DNA of 64,000 nt from an uncultured Chloroflexota bacterium (GTDB lineage Bacteria > Chloroflexota > UBA11872 > UBA12225), in contig CADCTC010000170.1 in the NCBI GenBank assembly GCA_902805635.1, positions 8,354 through 72,353 on the forward strand. Reading direction: 5' to 3'. Below, in pieces: positions 51,389-59,156 of this stretch. Below the pieces are notes generated by a model. The model was not told the DNA's origin. It did not search any database and saw nothing but the letters and a program-made list of their open reading frames with translations. Position 1 is the first letter of the stretch. The number at the start of each line of letters is the position of its first letter. The translations under genes were made by a program, and so were the position numbers.

Positions 51389-51416
51389 CAGCACTCAGCA
51401 CTCAGCACTCAGCACT
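51389..51416. repeat. Tandem 7-bp repeat, four copies
   Basis: Four perfect copies of CAGCACT lie between the DUF4331 terminator and the ribosome binding site of the TPR gene. The unit is not a multiple of three and lies in the leader. Copy-number change by slippage could alter leader length. Confidence 0.85.
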
Positions 51417-51438
51417 CACTCATTAAGGAGCAACTATC

Positions 51439-52830
51439 GTGGGACGCGTGACTACCGTGGCGCTGGCCACCTCCGCCTGTGTTGGCATGCTGGCGCTCGG
51501 CATCGCCGGGACACAGCACGCTCCGGCACTCGCAGAGCGTCTGCAGCAGGTGCAGGTCGGCCCATTCCGCGTGGGCAGCGTCCTACCGATGGCCGTGCCG
51601 GCCGCCGCGCAGCCGTTCGCCGCGGTGCAGTCGCCGTCCTGGTCCACCACCGACGCCTTCGTGACGCAGATGCAGGACCGGCTCAAGGCCAAGCCCGACG
51701 ATGCCGTGTCCTACGCGCAGCTCGGCAGTCTCTATTTGCAGAAGGCGCGCGAGACCGGCGACCCGTCCTATTACGTGAAAGCCGACGGTGCCTTGGCTAA
51801 GTCGCTGGAGCTTGCGCCCGGCAACGTGCTCGCCACGGTGGGCATGGGCGGGCTGCACATGGCGCGCCACGAGTTCGAGGACGCCCTGGGCGCCGGGCAG
51901 CGCGCTGTCGAGCTGGCGCCCCGCAGCTACGTCGCGTACGGCTTGATTGGCGACGCGCTGATCGAGATCGGCCGCTACGACGAGGCCATCCAGGCATTCC
52001 AGACCATGGTGGACCTGCGCCCAGACCTGACATCACTGTCGCGCGTCTCGTACGCCCGCGAACTGCACGGCGACCTGCCCGGCGCGATCGTCGCCATGCG
52101 CGAGGCCGTGGACGCGGGCGCGCCCCGCTCTGAGGGCACCAACTGGTCACGCGTCCAGCTGGGCAACCTCTACTTCCAGACCGGTGACGTAGAGAACGCC
52201 GAGCAGCAGTATCGACAGGCGCTTAACCTGCTGCCCAATTACGCGCACGCGCTGGGTGGCCTAGCCCGGCTTGAGGCGGCCAAGGGCAACCTCAAGGGCG
52301 CCATCGAGCAGTACCAGAAGATCCTCGCTGCCACTCCGCTGCCGCAGTACGTCGCCGAGCTGGGCGACACCTACCTTGCGGCGGGCGACACCGCCGCGGC
52401 GGCGAAGCAGGCGCAGCTGATGCGCGTCATCGTTCAGCTGCAGCGCGGCAGTGGCATGGACGTGGACCTGGACATGGCGCTCTTCGAGGTGGACCACGCC
52501 ACCGACGCCGCCACGCTGGAAGGCTCCCTCCGCGCAGCTCGCACACACTACGAGCGACGCCCCAGCGTCCATGCCGCCGACGTGCTCGGCTGGGCGCTGC
52601 ACCGTGCCGGCCGCTCGCAGGAGGCGCTGCCCTACGCCCGCGAGGCGCTCAAGCTAGGCAGCAAGGACCCGGTGGTGCTCTACCACGCCGGCGCCATCGC
52701 CGCCGCTGCCGGTGAGCGCGCCGAAGCGCGCGGCTACCTCGAAACCGCACTCAGCCAGAACGAGCGCTTCCACGTCCGCTTCGCCCCAGAAGCCAAGAAA
52801 TTGCTCGAGCAGCTGCGGAAGGCGGTCTAG
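51439..52830 (+). CDS. Exported TPR-repeat protein
   Basis: A 463-residue protein with a hydrophobic N-terminal segment (VALATSACVGMLALGIAG) that should export or anchor it, then about nine TPR units (AVSYAQLGSLYLQKARETGD, YVAYGLIGDALIEIGRYDEA, VQLGNLYFQTGDVENAEQQY, YVAELGDTYLAAGDTAAAAK). The GTG start has GGAG eight bases upstream. Its stop overlaps the start of the nickel-transporter gene by one base (TAGTG), so the two are coupled. TPRs scaffold protein partners; here the partners may be the DUF4331 proteins or the transporter. Confidence 0.88.
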   Translation: MGRVTTVALATSACVGMLALGIAGTQHAPALAERLQQVQVGPFRVGSVLPMAVPAAAQPFAAVQSPSWSTTDAFVTQMQDRLKAKPDDAVSYAQLGSLYLQKARETGDPSYYVKADGALAKSLELAPGNVLATVGMGGLHMARHEFEDALGAGQRAVELAPRSYVAYGLIGDALIEIGRYDEAIQAFQTMVDLRPDLTSLSRVSYARELHGDLPGAIVAMREAVDAGAPRSEGTNWSRVQLGNLYFQTGDVENAEQQYRQALNLLPNYAHALGGLARLEAAKGNLKGAIEQYQKILAATPLPQYVAELGDTYLAAGDTAAAAKQAQLMRVIVQLQRGSGMDVDLDMALFEVDHATDAATLEGSLRAARTHYERRPSVHAADVLGWALHRAGRSQEALPYAREALKLGSKDPVVLYHAGAIAAAAGERAEARGYLETALSQNERFHVRFAPEAKKLLEQLRKAV

Positions 52831-54881
52831 TGCCTCGTCTCCACTCTCTCACCGTCCCCGCACGCTTCGCCGCGGCGCTCTGCCTTGCGTTGCTTGCCGG
52901 TCTGCCGGCACTCTTCGCGCCCCAGGCGGCGCAGGCGCACCCGCTGGGCAACTTCACCATCAACCACTACAGTCGCATCGAGCTTTCGCCGGAGCGCCTG
53001 CGCGTGCGCTACGTGCTGGACATGGCGGAGATCCCCACCTTCCAGGCCATGGCGTCACTCGACGCCGACTCGAACGGGGCGGTATCAGACGCGGAGAAGC
53101 GCGCCTACGCCACAAGGCAGCTAGCAGAGATCGCCAAGAACGTTTCGCTCACGCTGGACGGCGCCCGCGTGGCGTTGACACCCGGCGCGACCGAGGTCGA
53201 GCTACTGCCTGGTCAGGGCGGATTGCAGACACTGCGCCTGGCCGCCTGGCTTGAAGCCCCTGCTGCGCAGCCTGTAATAAAGGAAGGTCAGCGCTCCACC
53301 GGCGGTGTCCAGCTCGACTATCGCGACGGCAACGCCCCAGACCGCATCGGCTGGCGCGAGGTGCTTGTCCGCGCGGACGGTATGGTGATCCAGGGGAGCG
53401 GCGGCGCGCCGCTCCCGACGCGCGACCTGAGCGACGAGCTGCGTACCTACCCCGACGACTTGCTGCAGAGCCCGCTGGACGTGCGCCGGATCCAGGCCAC
53501 CCTGCTGCCGGCCGGCGCGTCGGTTTCTAGCGCTACCAGCGTCACGGACGCGGCGGCAGCGTCCACGGGCGTTGTGCAGCGCGCGGCGGGCGCCGGCCAG
53601 TCACTGGCGCGCTCGCGTGATGGCTTCGCCGAGCTCATCTCCACCACCACCCTCACGCCCGCGGTGGTGCTGCTGGCGCTGCTCACCGCCACCGCATTGG
53701 GCGCCATGCACGCGCTCTCGCCCGGCCACGGCAAGACCATCGTCGGCGCCTACCTGGTGGGCACGCGCGGCACTCCCAAGCACGCGCTCTTCCTCGGACT
53801 GACGGTCACGGTCGTCCACACCGCGGGTGTCTTCGCCCTGTTGCTTGCGACGCTCTTCGCCTCGCAGTACGTGGTGCCGGAGCAGATCTTCCCCTGGATG
53901 AGCCTGGTATCAGGGGCGTTGGTGCTGTGGATCGGCGTAACGCTGGTCCGCTCGCGCTGGCAGCTGGTCCAAGCTGGTCGCCGGCCGGCCGCTGCCGGAG
54001 CTGGTGCTGGACATGACCACCTGGGCGGCCAGGACCATGATTCCGCGCACGGCCACGGAGGCGCGCTCCAGGCGGCGCACAGCCACGGCTTCGGCAGCCA
54101 CTCCCACGCGCTCCCCGGCGCAGACGGGCGGCCGGTCACCTGGCGCAACTTGCTGGCGCTGGGCATCTCCGGTGGACTACTGCCGTGTCCCTCGGCGCTC
54201 GTGGTTGGGTTGGGCGCCATTGCCCTCGACCGGGTCGCATACGGCCTAGTGCTCATCTTGTTCTTTAGCGCCGGCCTGGCGGCCACGCTGATGGCGATCG
54301 GCCTGGCGATGGTCTTCTCCGGACGCGCCGCCGGCAAGCTGCGGCTGTACGACCGCGTGGCAGCGCGCGTGGGCGAGAGCGGCGCCGGCCGGCTGCTGGC
54401 GGGGGCGCGTGTAGCGCCGGTGCTAAGCGCAGGCGTGGTGGCGCTGGCCGGCCTGGCCCTCACCGCCGATGCAGCTCGCCAGATTGACCTTGCCACCCTG
54501 TGGAGTACGTCCAGCGCCTTCCGCAGCCTGGCCGCCAATGCCCTTTCGCTCGGGCTCGGCGCCCTGGCGGTGCTGTTCGCGCTGCGCCGCGGCCGGACGC
54601 GCACCACGCCGGTGCTAGCCCTGGCGGCAGCCGAGCACGCCCACGCCCACCCCCACGCGCACGGCAACAACGTGCATGGACACGACCACGACCACGGCCA
54701 TGAACACGCCCACAGGTACGATCACAGCCATGGCGACGACGGCGATAACCGCGATGACCGCGACGGCGGCCATAGCCATGCCGGCGGACTGGTCCATGCC
54801 GGAAGCCACAGCCACGCCGGCCATACGACTGAACCGGCAATTGCGGCGTACATGCCCGTGAAGCCACCAACACGCCAATGA
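52830..54881 (+). CDS. NicO/RcnA-like nickel-cobalt transporter with exported N-domain
   Basis: A 683-residue protein. A signal sequence precedes an extracytoplasmic domain that starts HPLGNFTINHYSRIE and carries an EF-hand-like loop (DADSNGAVSDAE). The membrane part (from about residue 270) has NicO motifs, LGAMHALSPGHGKTIVGAYL and ISGGLLPCPSALVV. A cytosolic His-rich loop (HDHLGGQDHDSAHGHGG) lies between helices, and the C-terminus is a long His/Asp tail with dozens of His. Such His loops bind Ni2+ or Co2+. The family performs efflux (RcnA) or uptake; the direction is not certain. The start is GTG, coupled to the TPR gene. Confidence 0.88.
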   Translation: MPRLHSLTVPARFAAALCLALLAGLPALFAPQAAQAHPLGNFTINHYSRIELSPERLRVRYVLDMAEIPTFQAMASLDADSNGAVSDAEKRAYATRQLAEIAKNVSLTLDGARVALTPGATEVELLPGQGGLQTLRLAAWLEAPAAQPVIKEGQRSTGGVQLDYRDGNAPDRIGWREVLVRADGMVIQGSGGAPLPTRDLSDELRTYPDDLLQSPLDVRRIQATLLPAGASVSSATSVTDAAAASTGVVQRAAGAGQSLARSRDGFAELISTTTLTPAVVLLALLTATALGAMHALSPGHGKTIVGAYLVGTRGTPKHALFLGLTVTVVHTAGVFALLLATLFASQYVVPEQIFPWMSLVSGALVLWIGVTLVRSRWQLVQAGRRPAAAGAGAGHDHLGGQDHDSAHGHGGALQAAHSHGFGSHSHALPGADGRPVTWRNLLALGISGGLLPCPSALVVGLGAIALDRVAYGLVLILFFSAGLAATLMAIGLAMVFSGRAAGKLRLYDRVAARVGESGAGRLLAGARVAPVLSAGVVALAGLALTADAARQIDLATLWSTSSAFRSLAANALSLGLGALAVLFALRRGRTRTTPVLALAAAEHAHAHPHAHGNNVHGHDHDHGHEHAHRYDHSHGDDGDNRDDRDGGHSHAGGLVHAGSHSHAGHTTEPAIAAYMPVKPPTRQ

Positions 54882-54959
54882 GCCCGTGCACGCCCTGGCG
54901 GCGCCTCCTACAACACTGACCACCGTCCCCCATTCCGGGGGACGTTCCTTTTGCCTGCG

Positions 54960-54977
54960 ATACCCCCTGGGGGGATA
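54960..54977. promoter_or_regulatory. CsoR/RcnR-type operator
   Basis: ATACCCCCTGGGGGGATA matches the form of CsoR/RcnR/InrS operators: a G-tract and C-tract flanked by TA ends in dyad symmetry. It lies 42 bases before the NiCoT-like gene. A CsoR-family repressor gene is 1.1 kb downstream, so autogenous or local metal control is likely. Confidence 0.75.
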
Positions 54978-55018
54978 ACGGGCTCGACCGAAGTCCACAG
55001 CGAAAGTCGGAGACACAC

Positions 55019-55912
55019 ATGGAACTGGCACAGACAACCGAGCTCGCGCAGCAGGCCGGCGGGCTCGCACTCATGGGCACCGCGCTCACACTGGGCGTGC
55101 GTCATGGCATCGACTGGGACCACCTGGCGGCGATCACCGACATCACCGGCACGACGACGGCAGTCAAAGTGCCCGGGAGCCAGGCATCGACTTCGCCGGC
55201 TCCGGCCACGCTGGTCACGGGCGGCATCAACTGGCGCGCTGTGTGGCTGGCGTCGCTGTACGCGGTGGGCCACGGGCTGGTTGTGGTGGTGCTCGGCATG
55301 GCCGCGCTGCTATTTGGCGCCATCTTGCCCGACTGGATTGATCCCATCATGGAGCGCCTTGTGGGCGCCACGCTGCTCTTCCTGGGAGTCTGGGTGGCGT
55401 ACTCTCTTGTGCGCTACTGGCAGGGTGACGGCGACTTCCGGCTCCAGAGCCGCTGGATGCTGGTCTTCTCCGGCGTGCGGCGCGGCTGGGGCGCGCTCCA
55501 ACAGCGCGTACATGGCCACAGGCACACCGCTGGCGCATACCACGTCCACCGCGTAGACCAGTACGGCCCCGGCACCGCCTTTGGCACCGGCCTGATCCAC
55601 GGCATCGGCGCGGAAACGGGCACCCAGGTGCTCATCATCGCGGCGGTGGGCGGTGCGGCCAGCCAGGGGTTCGGCGCCGGCATGCTGCTCGCCTTCGTCG
55701 CCGGCCTCCTGATCTCCAACACCGCCGTGGCGCTGCTCACTTCGGCCGGCTTCATCTCGGCCACCCGTATCAAGACGCTCTACGTTGCGGCCGGTGTCAT
55801 GGCAGCCGTGTTCAGTCTCTGGGTGGGCAGCTACGCCGTGCTCGGCGTGTCCGACCAGCTTCCCGACCTACAGACCACGATCACCGCGCTGTTCGGCGAA
55901 GCGGCGGCGTAG
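55019..55912 (+). CDS. NiCoT/HoxN-like high-affinity nickel permease
   Basis: A 297-residue membrane protein. The signature LGVRHGIDWDHLAAITDITG corresponds to the helix-2 H-x4-D-H motif of nickel-cobalt transporters, with further His/Asp/Glu in helices (LYAVGHGLV, GLIHGIGAETGTQVLI). About seven hydrophobic segments are visible, and a His-rich cytosolic loop (RVHGHRHTAGAYHVHRVDQ) lies mid-chain. GGAG sits six bases before the ATG. It follows the CsoR/RcnR-type operator, so it is probably metal-repressed. Uptake versus export cannot be settled by sequence. Confidence 0.87.
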   Translation: MELAQTTELAQQAGGLALMGTALTLGVRHGIDWDHLAAITDITGTTTAVKVPGSQASTSPAPATLVTGGINWRAVWLASLYAVGHGLVVVVLGMAALLFGAILPDWIDPIMERLVGATLLFLGVWVAYSLVRYWQGDGDFRLQSRWMLVFSGVRRGWGALQQRVHGHRHTAGAYHVHRVDQYGPGTAFGTGLIHGIGAETGTQVLIIAAVGGAASQGFGAGMLLAFVAGLLISNTAVALLTSAGFISATRIKTLYVAAGVMAAVFSLWVGSYAVLGVSDQLPDLQTTITALFGEAAA

Positions 55913-55917
55913 GGGAC

Positions 55918-56020
55918 CTCACCCTGGCCTTCGGCCCCAGGGCCCGGCCCTCTGCGCCCTTCCTCCCCTTCGGGGCGGGCGCATTCACCCGCCCTCGCCA
56001 CTCCGTGGAGAGGGAGTTGG
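55918..56020. repeat. GC-rich intergenic hairpin array
   Basis: Several short hairpins follow the permease gene, including CCCTGGCC with GGCCCCAGGG and CCTCCCC with GGGGCGGG. The composition resembles dispersed GC-rich intergenic repeats. It lies between convergent genes and may serve as a bidirectional terminator. Confidence 0.4.
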
Positions 56021-56052
56021 GCGATGGCGTACCTACGGGTACAGATACCGAC

Positions 56053-56475
56053 CTACGAAAGATAGCGGTCGAGGGCAGCCTTCAGGTTGCGCCACTCGGC
56101 CTCTGTCGTGCCGCTCGCCACGGCATCGCGCAGACAGCTCTCTATGTGGTCCTCCAGCACCACCCGCGCCACCTTGTCTACCGCTGCGCGGATGGCGGCC
56201 AGCTGAATCAGCACGTCCGGGCAGTCTCGCCCCTCCTCCACCATGCGGCGCACGGCGCGGACATGCCCCTCAGTGCGCGCTAGGCGGTTCAGCACCGCGT
56301 GCGTCTGGTGGTGGGGCGACTCGTGGCGATGTGGCAAACGCTCCGGTGCAGGGCCACTATCGACGCGGTCTTCCTGTTGAGCGTGCGCACCGCCACCTTC
56401 CGCGTCACTGTGACTGTGGTCGTGGCTATGGTTGAGGCCCTGGTGGGGCGCCGCCGCATCCGGCGTAGTGCTCAC
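56053..56475 (-). CDS. CsoR/RcnR-family metal-sensing repressor (InrS-like)
   Basis: A 140-residue repressor of the all-helical DUF156 family. The metal-binding trio is Cys85 (GRDCPDVL), His110 and Cys114 (EDHIESC), with CsoR-like spacing of 25 and 4. About 60 extra N-terminal residues carry eleven His, as in nickel sensors such as InrS of Synechocystis. The Cys-His-Cys set can bind Cu(I) or Ni(II); the neighbouring nickel transporters favour nickel. The start is GTG with GGAG ten bases upstream. It is convergent with the permease gene whose operator it probably binds. Confidence 0.9.
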   Translation of the reverse strand: MSTTPDAAAPHQGLNHSHDHSHSDAEGGGAHAQQEDRVDSGPAPERLPHRHESPHHQTHAVLNRLARTEGHVRAVRRMVEEGRDCPDVLIQLAAIRAAVDKVARVVLEDHIESCLRDAVASGTTEAEWRNLKAALDRYLS

Positions 56476-56505
56476 GTTCGTGGTGCTCCGCCCTTATTCT
56501 GCCGG

Positions 56506-56832
56506 TTAACGCGTCAGGAGGTCGTTTCGAACGGCCGCTAGCAGGCGCGCCTTCACCGCGGGGCTGGCCGGGACCGGACGCACTGCGGCCGGCAAGGAGT
56601 CGACCACCGCGCCGAAGTAGGCAACTATCGAGCGGCAGTAGGCGCAGCGCTGCAAGTGCGACGCATACGCCGTCGTTTCGCCAGGATTGAGGGCGCCCAG
56701 CGCATAGCACGCGGCGTGCCCCTCAATCACCAGGCGTGCTTTGGGCGTGAGGGCGCCCAGCAGGTGCGCCCCGGTGAGGTCCGGTGACGCGCTGCAGGGC
56801 CCCTGGTTTGGCGTGCCCGTGCCGCTCGTCAT
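56506..56832 (-). CDS. Small zinc-finger anti-sigma-like protein
   Basis: A 108-residue protein with an anti-sigma-domain core: GHAACYALGALNPGETTAYA, then HLQRCAYCRSIVAYFG, the H-x3-C-x2-C zinc motif of ZAS anti-sigma factors. It has no membrane helix, so it would be a soluble member. I chose ATG 56832; the longer frame adds an atypical N-terminus. It is divergent from the sigma-2/GAF fusion gene, 399 bases away, and near an ECF sigma/RskA pair, so it may control one of these. The partner is inferred only from position. Confidence 0.8.
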   Translation of the reverse strand: MTSGTGTPNQGPCSASPDLTGAHLLGALTPKARLVIEGHAACYALGALNPGETTAYASHLQRCAYCRSIVAYFGAVVDSLPAAVRPVPASPAVKARLLAAVRNDLLTR

Positions 56833-56918
56833 AATGTCTCTCTCGCGCGCACCGCGCTGGACGTACTCCCCATGCGCCTGGCGGCGCGGCGCCACGCGAC
56901 GTCTGCCGGGGAAAGGGT

Positions 56919-56998
56919 GCAGCGCGCCGGCACCGTCGGGGGGCAGTGCCGGCGCGCTGCGGTGTCACGGCGCGCTCGGGGGAAGCGGCCGTGACACC
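56919..56998. promoter_or_regulatory. Two consecutive perfect hairpins
   Basis: GCAGCGCGCCGGCAC pairs perfectly with GTGCCGGCGCGCTGC (15 bp, 12-base loop). Immediately after, GGTGTCACGGC pairs with GCCGTGACACC (11 bp, 16-base loop). They lie in the leader region of the reverse anti-sigma-like gene and could form a structured RNA, an attenuator, or tandem operators. Confidence 0.65.
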
Positions 56999-57124
56999 AG
57001 CATGTACGCCGCCGTGATGAATCTGGTCGTACGTTCCCACCTCCTGCCCACATCCGCGGGCATCCCAACATGGTCGATGTCGGGCACGACGGGGTAGGCT
57101 GTTCGCTCCAGCCAAGTTCTTAAC

Positions 57125-57206
57125 GCACCGGTGCAACACTTTGGCATAAATCGTGCAGTACCTGCCCACGCCGGTCCAGGCATAGGCGGTGCGGTGGCAC
57201 CGGTGC
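57125..57206. promoter_or_regulatory. Paired GCACCGGTGC palindromes
   Basis: The perfect 10-bp palindrome GCACCGGTGC occurs at 57125-57134 and again at 57197-57206, 72 bases apart centre to centre, upstream of the sigma-2/GAF gene. The spacing is close to seven helical turns, as for two operator sites bound on the same face. Confidence 0.5.
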
Positions 57207-57231
57207 ACAACAGCACTATCGGGAGCAGCGT

Positions 57232-58371
57232 ATGCAGACGGGGATCGCGAGCGAGCGAGCAGGGCAGCCGGAAGCGCAAGCGGTCGATCGGGAGTCGCCG
57301 GACTCTCGATGGGGGACACTCACCAATACTGCGCCCGTCACACCGGCCATGGCAGCCGTTACAGGCCCGGCGCGTGCCGGTAGCCTGGCGGACCAGAATG
57401 CAGCATGTATTCAGGCGGTCCGCGACCGCGCCCGTGACGCCGAGACTGCGCTGGAGCACCTGTACGAGCGGCACTCGCCGGTGGTGTACGGCGCGCTGGT
57501 GGGCCTGTTGGGCGATGGTGAGCGTGCCGAATCTGTGCTGGTGGAGACATTCACGCGCTTCTGGCAGCAGCCGCATGCTGCGCCGCGCGACGGCGTCACG
57601 CTCTGCCGGTGGCTCATGCTGCAAGCGCACATCCTGGCCCGGCCCTTGCTCACTCCAGCTACCACTCCTCGCACTTCCCCCAGCGTCCGGCCTATACCCG
57701 CTGGCCTCGGCCCGGCTGCCGTCCTGGCCTCCGACCCTGCGGTCGGCGGGACGTCTGAGACGGCGTGCCTGGAAGACGTGCTGATCACCGCGGAGCTCGC
57801 TCGCCGCCCTGCCAGGGCGCCCTACCTCCAGGCCGAGAACGATGCGTTCTTCACCGTTGCGCGTCGGCTGGCCACCCGCGCTGGCACAGACGCCGTGCTG
57901 GAGACACTCGTCCACACCGCCGTCCGCCTGTGCGGCGCCGGCACGGCCGGGATCAGCTTGCTAGAAACGCCCGACAGGTCGGAGGAAGCGCAGGCGGCGC
58001 AGGGGACAGACCGGTGCGACGCAGTGTTCCGCTGGACACACATGGCCGGACAGATGGCAGCCTCAACCGGCGGCACTACCCCTCGCGACTTCAGCCCCTG
58101 TGGGATCACGTTGGACCGCGCTGCGCCGCAACTCTTCTCCCGCCCCGACCGCTACTTCACCTACCTCGCGAACGAGACTGCTCCCATTGTGGAGGGGCTG
58201 GTGATCCCCCTGGCCGCGGCGGACGGCCCCGACGCGCCCCAGATCGGGACCATCTGGATCGTCTCGCACGACGAGGACCGGCACTTCGATTGGGAAGACG
58301 CGCGCATCATGACTAGTCTGGCAAGCTTCACCGCCATCGCCCTCCAGATCGCTGCTGCCGACCCGGTGTAG
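57232..58371 (+). CDS. Sigma-region-2-like domain fused to GAF domain
   Basis: A 379-residue fusion. After a disordered N-terminus, residues about 72-140 resemble ECF sigma region 2 (ALEHLYERHSPVVYGALVGL, ERAESVLVETFTRFWQQP, LCRWLMLQAHILAR), matching the real ECF factor downstream in pattern but weakly. There is no sigma region 4. Residues about 205-375 form a GAF sensor domain (FFTVARRLATRAGTDAVLET, VEGLVIPLAAADGPDAP, DWEDARIMTSLASFTAIALQ). It could bind RNA polymerase or an anti-sigma factor in response to a small molecule. It lies 101 bases upstream of the ECF sigma gene on the same strand. Confidence 0.72.
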   Translation: MQTGIASERAGQPEAQAVDRESPDSRWGTLTNTAPVTPAMAAVTGPARAGSLADQNAACIQAVRDRARDAETALEHLYERHSPVVYGALVGLLGDGERAESVLVETFTRFWQQPHAAPRDGVTLCRWLMLQAHILARPLLTPATTPRTSPSVRPIPAGLGPAAVLASDPAVGGTSETACLEDVLITAELARRPARAPYLQAENDAFFTVARRLATRAGTDAVLETLVHTAVRLCGAGTAGISLLETPDRSEEAQAAQGTDRCDAVFRWTHMAGQMAASTGGTTPRDFSPCGITLDRAAPQLFSRPDRYFTYLANETAPIVEGLVIPLAAADGPDAPQIGTIWIVSHDEDRHFDWEDARIMTSLASFTAIALQIAAADPV

Positions 58372-58472
58372 AGGAAGGTCGCGTTAGCGTTGGCGATGTC
58401 TGTGCAGACCCGCCGAGCGGCGTGTTTCTTGCGATAGGCACGCGTGTGCGACCGGTGCGGGCGGAGGTGGGT

Positions 58473-59156
58473 GTGGATGGCCGCGTGTCCGACATTCAGG
58501 GCACGCAGGTGGCCTCGCTCGGTGCGCTGAAAGACGACCAGCTCGTGCTGCTGGTGTGCGCCCGCGAGCCGGTGGCCGAGCGCGCACTGGGCGAGCTCTA
58601 CCAGCGCTACTCCACCGCGGTTTACGCGCTGGCGCGGCGCGTTGTTGGGGACAACAGCACTGCCGAGGAAGTGCTCCAGGAGGCGTTCTGGCACGTCTGG
58701 CGCAGCGCGGCGCAGTACCAGCCTGGCCGCGTGCGGTTCGCCACCTGGCTATTGCGCATTACCCACAACGCCGCCGTCAGCGAGCGCCGCAGCGCCGCGC
58801 GCCGTCCCCAGCGCGTGACACCGCGCGCGGATGAAGACGCCACCGCGGATAGCATGGCGGACTTGATGGCCATGGCGGACACCGCGCCGGACGTGCCCGA
58901 CCAGGTCTGGCTCTCCGAGCAGCGCCGCGTCATCGTCGAAGGACTGGGGAATCTGCCGCACGAGCAGCGCGAGGCCGTAGAGCTCGCCTACTACGGTGGC
59001 CTGACGCACTCGGAGATCGCCGCCCATCAGGGCGCACCGCTGAGCACCGTCAAGACCCGGCTCTCATTAGGACTGCGCAAGCTGGCGGAGCACCTCACCG
59101 CACGTCGCATGCAGCCGGCGGCAAGCCTCGAACCGGCGGACGATTCCCGTGGTTGA
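58473..59156 (+). CDS. ECF RNA polymerase sigma factor (SigK-like)
   Basis: A 227-residue extracytoplasmic-function sigma factor. Region 2 covers LGELYQRYSTAVYALARRVV and AEEVLQEAFWHVWR, with GRVRFATWLLRITHNAAVSE; region 4 is LPHEQREAVELAYYGGLTHS followed by EIAAHQGAPLSTVKTRL. I prefer GTG 58473 because GGAGG lies five bases upstream; a GTG at 58422 would add 17 residues. The next gene, its presumed anti-sigma factor, overlaps by eight bases, typical of SigK/RskA pairs. It should direct stress-responsive genes and probably its own operon. Confidence 0.93.
   Translation: MDGRVSDIQGTQVASLGALKDDQLVLLVCAREPVAERALGELYQRYSTAVYALARRVVGDNSTAEEVLQEAFWHVWRSAAQYQPGRVRFATWLLRITHNAAVSERRSAARRPQRVTPRADEDATADSMADLMAMADTAPDVPDQVWLSEQRRVIVEGLGNLPHEQREAVELAYYGGLTHSEIAAHQGAPLSTVKTRLSLGLRKLAEHLTARRMQPAASLEPADDSRG

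Larger units (their letters stand above)
56833..57231. promoter_or_regulatory. Divergent regulatory spacer with hairpins and palindromes
   Basis: This 399-base spacer separates the small anti-sigma-like gene from the sigma-2/GAF fusion gene. It holds two adjacent perfect hairpins (56919-56998) and two copies of GCACCGGTGC (57125-57134 and 57197-57206), described as separate entries. I see no coding sequence in it. Promoters in both directions are expected here. Confidence 0.5.

Noticed and set aside
51389-51416. CRISPR-like array
   Set aside because: The 7-bp units are contiguous with no spacers; it is a simple tandem repeat.
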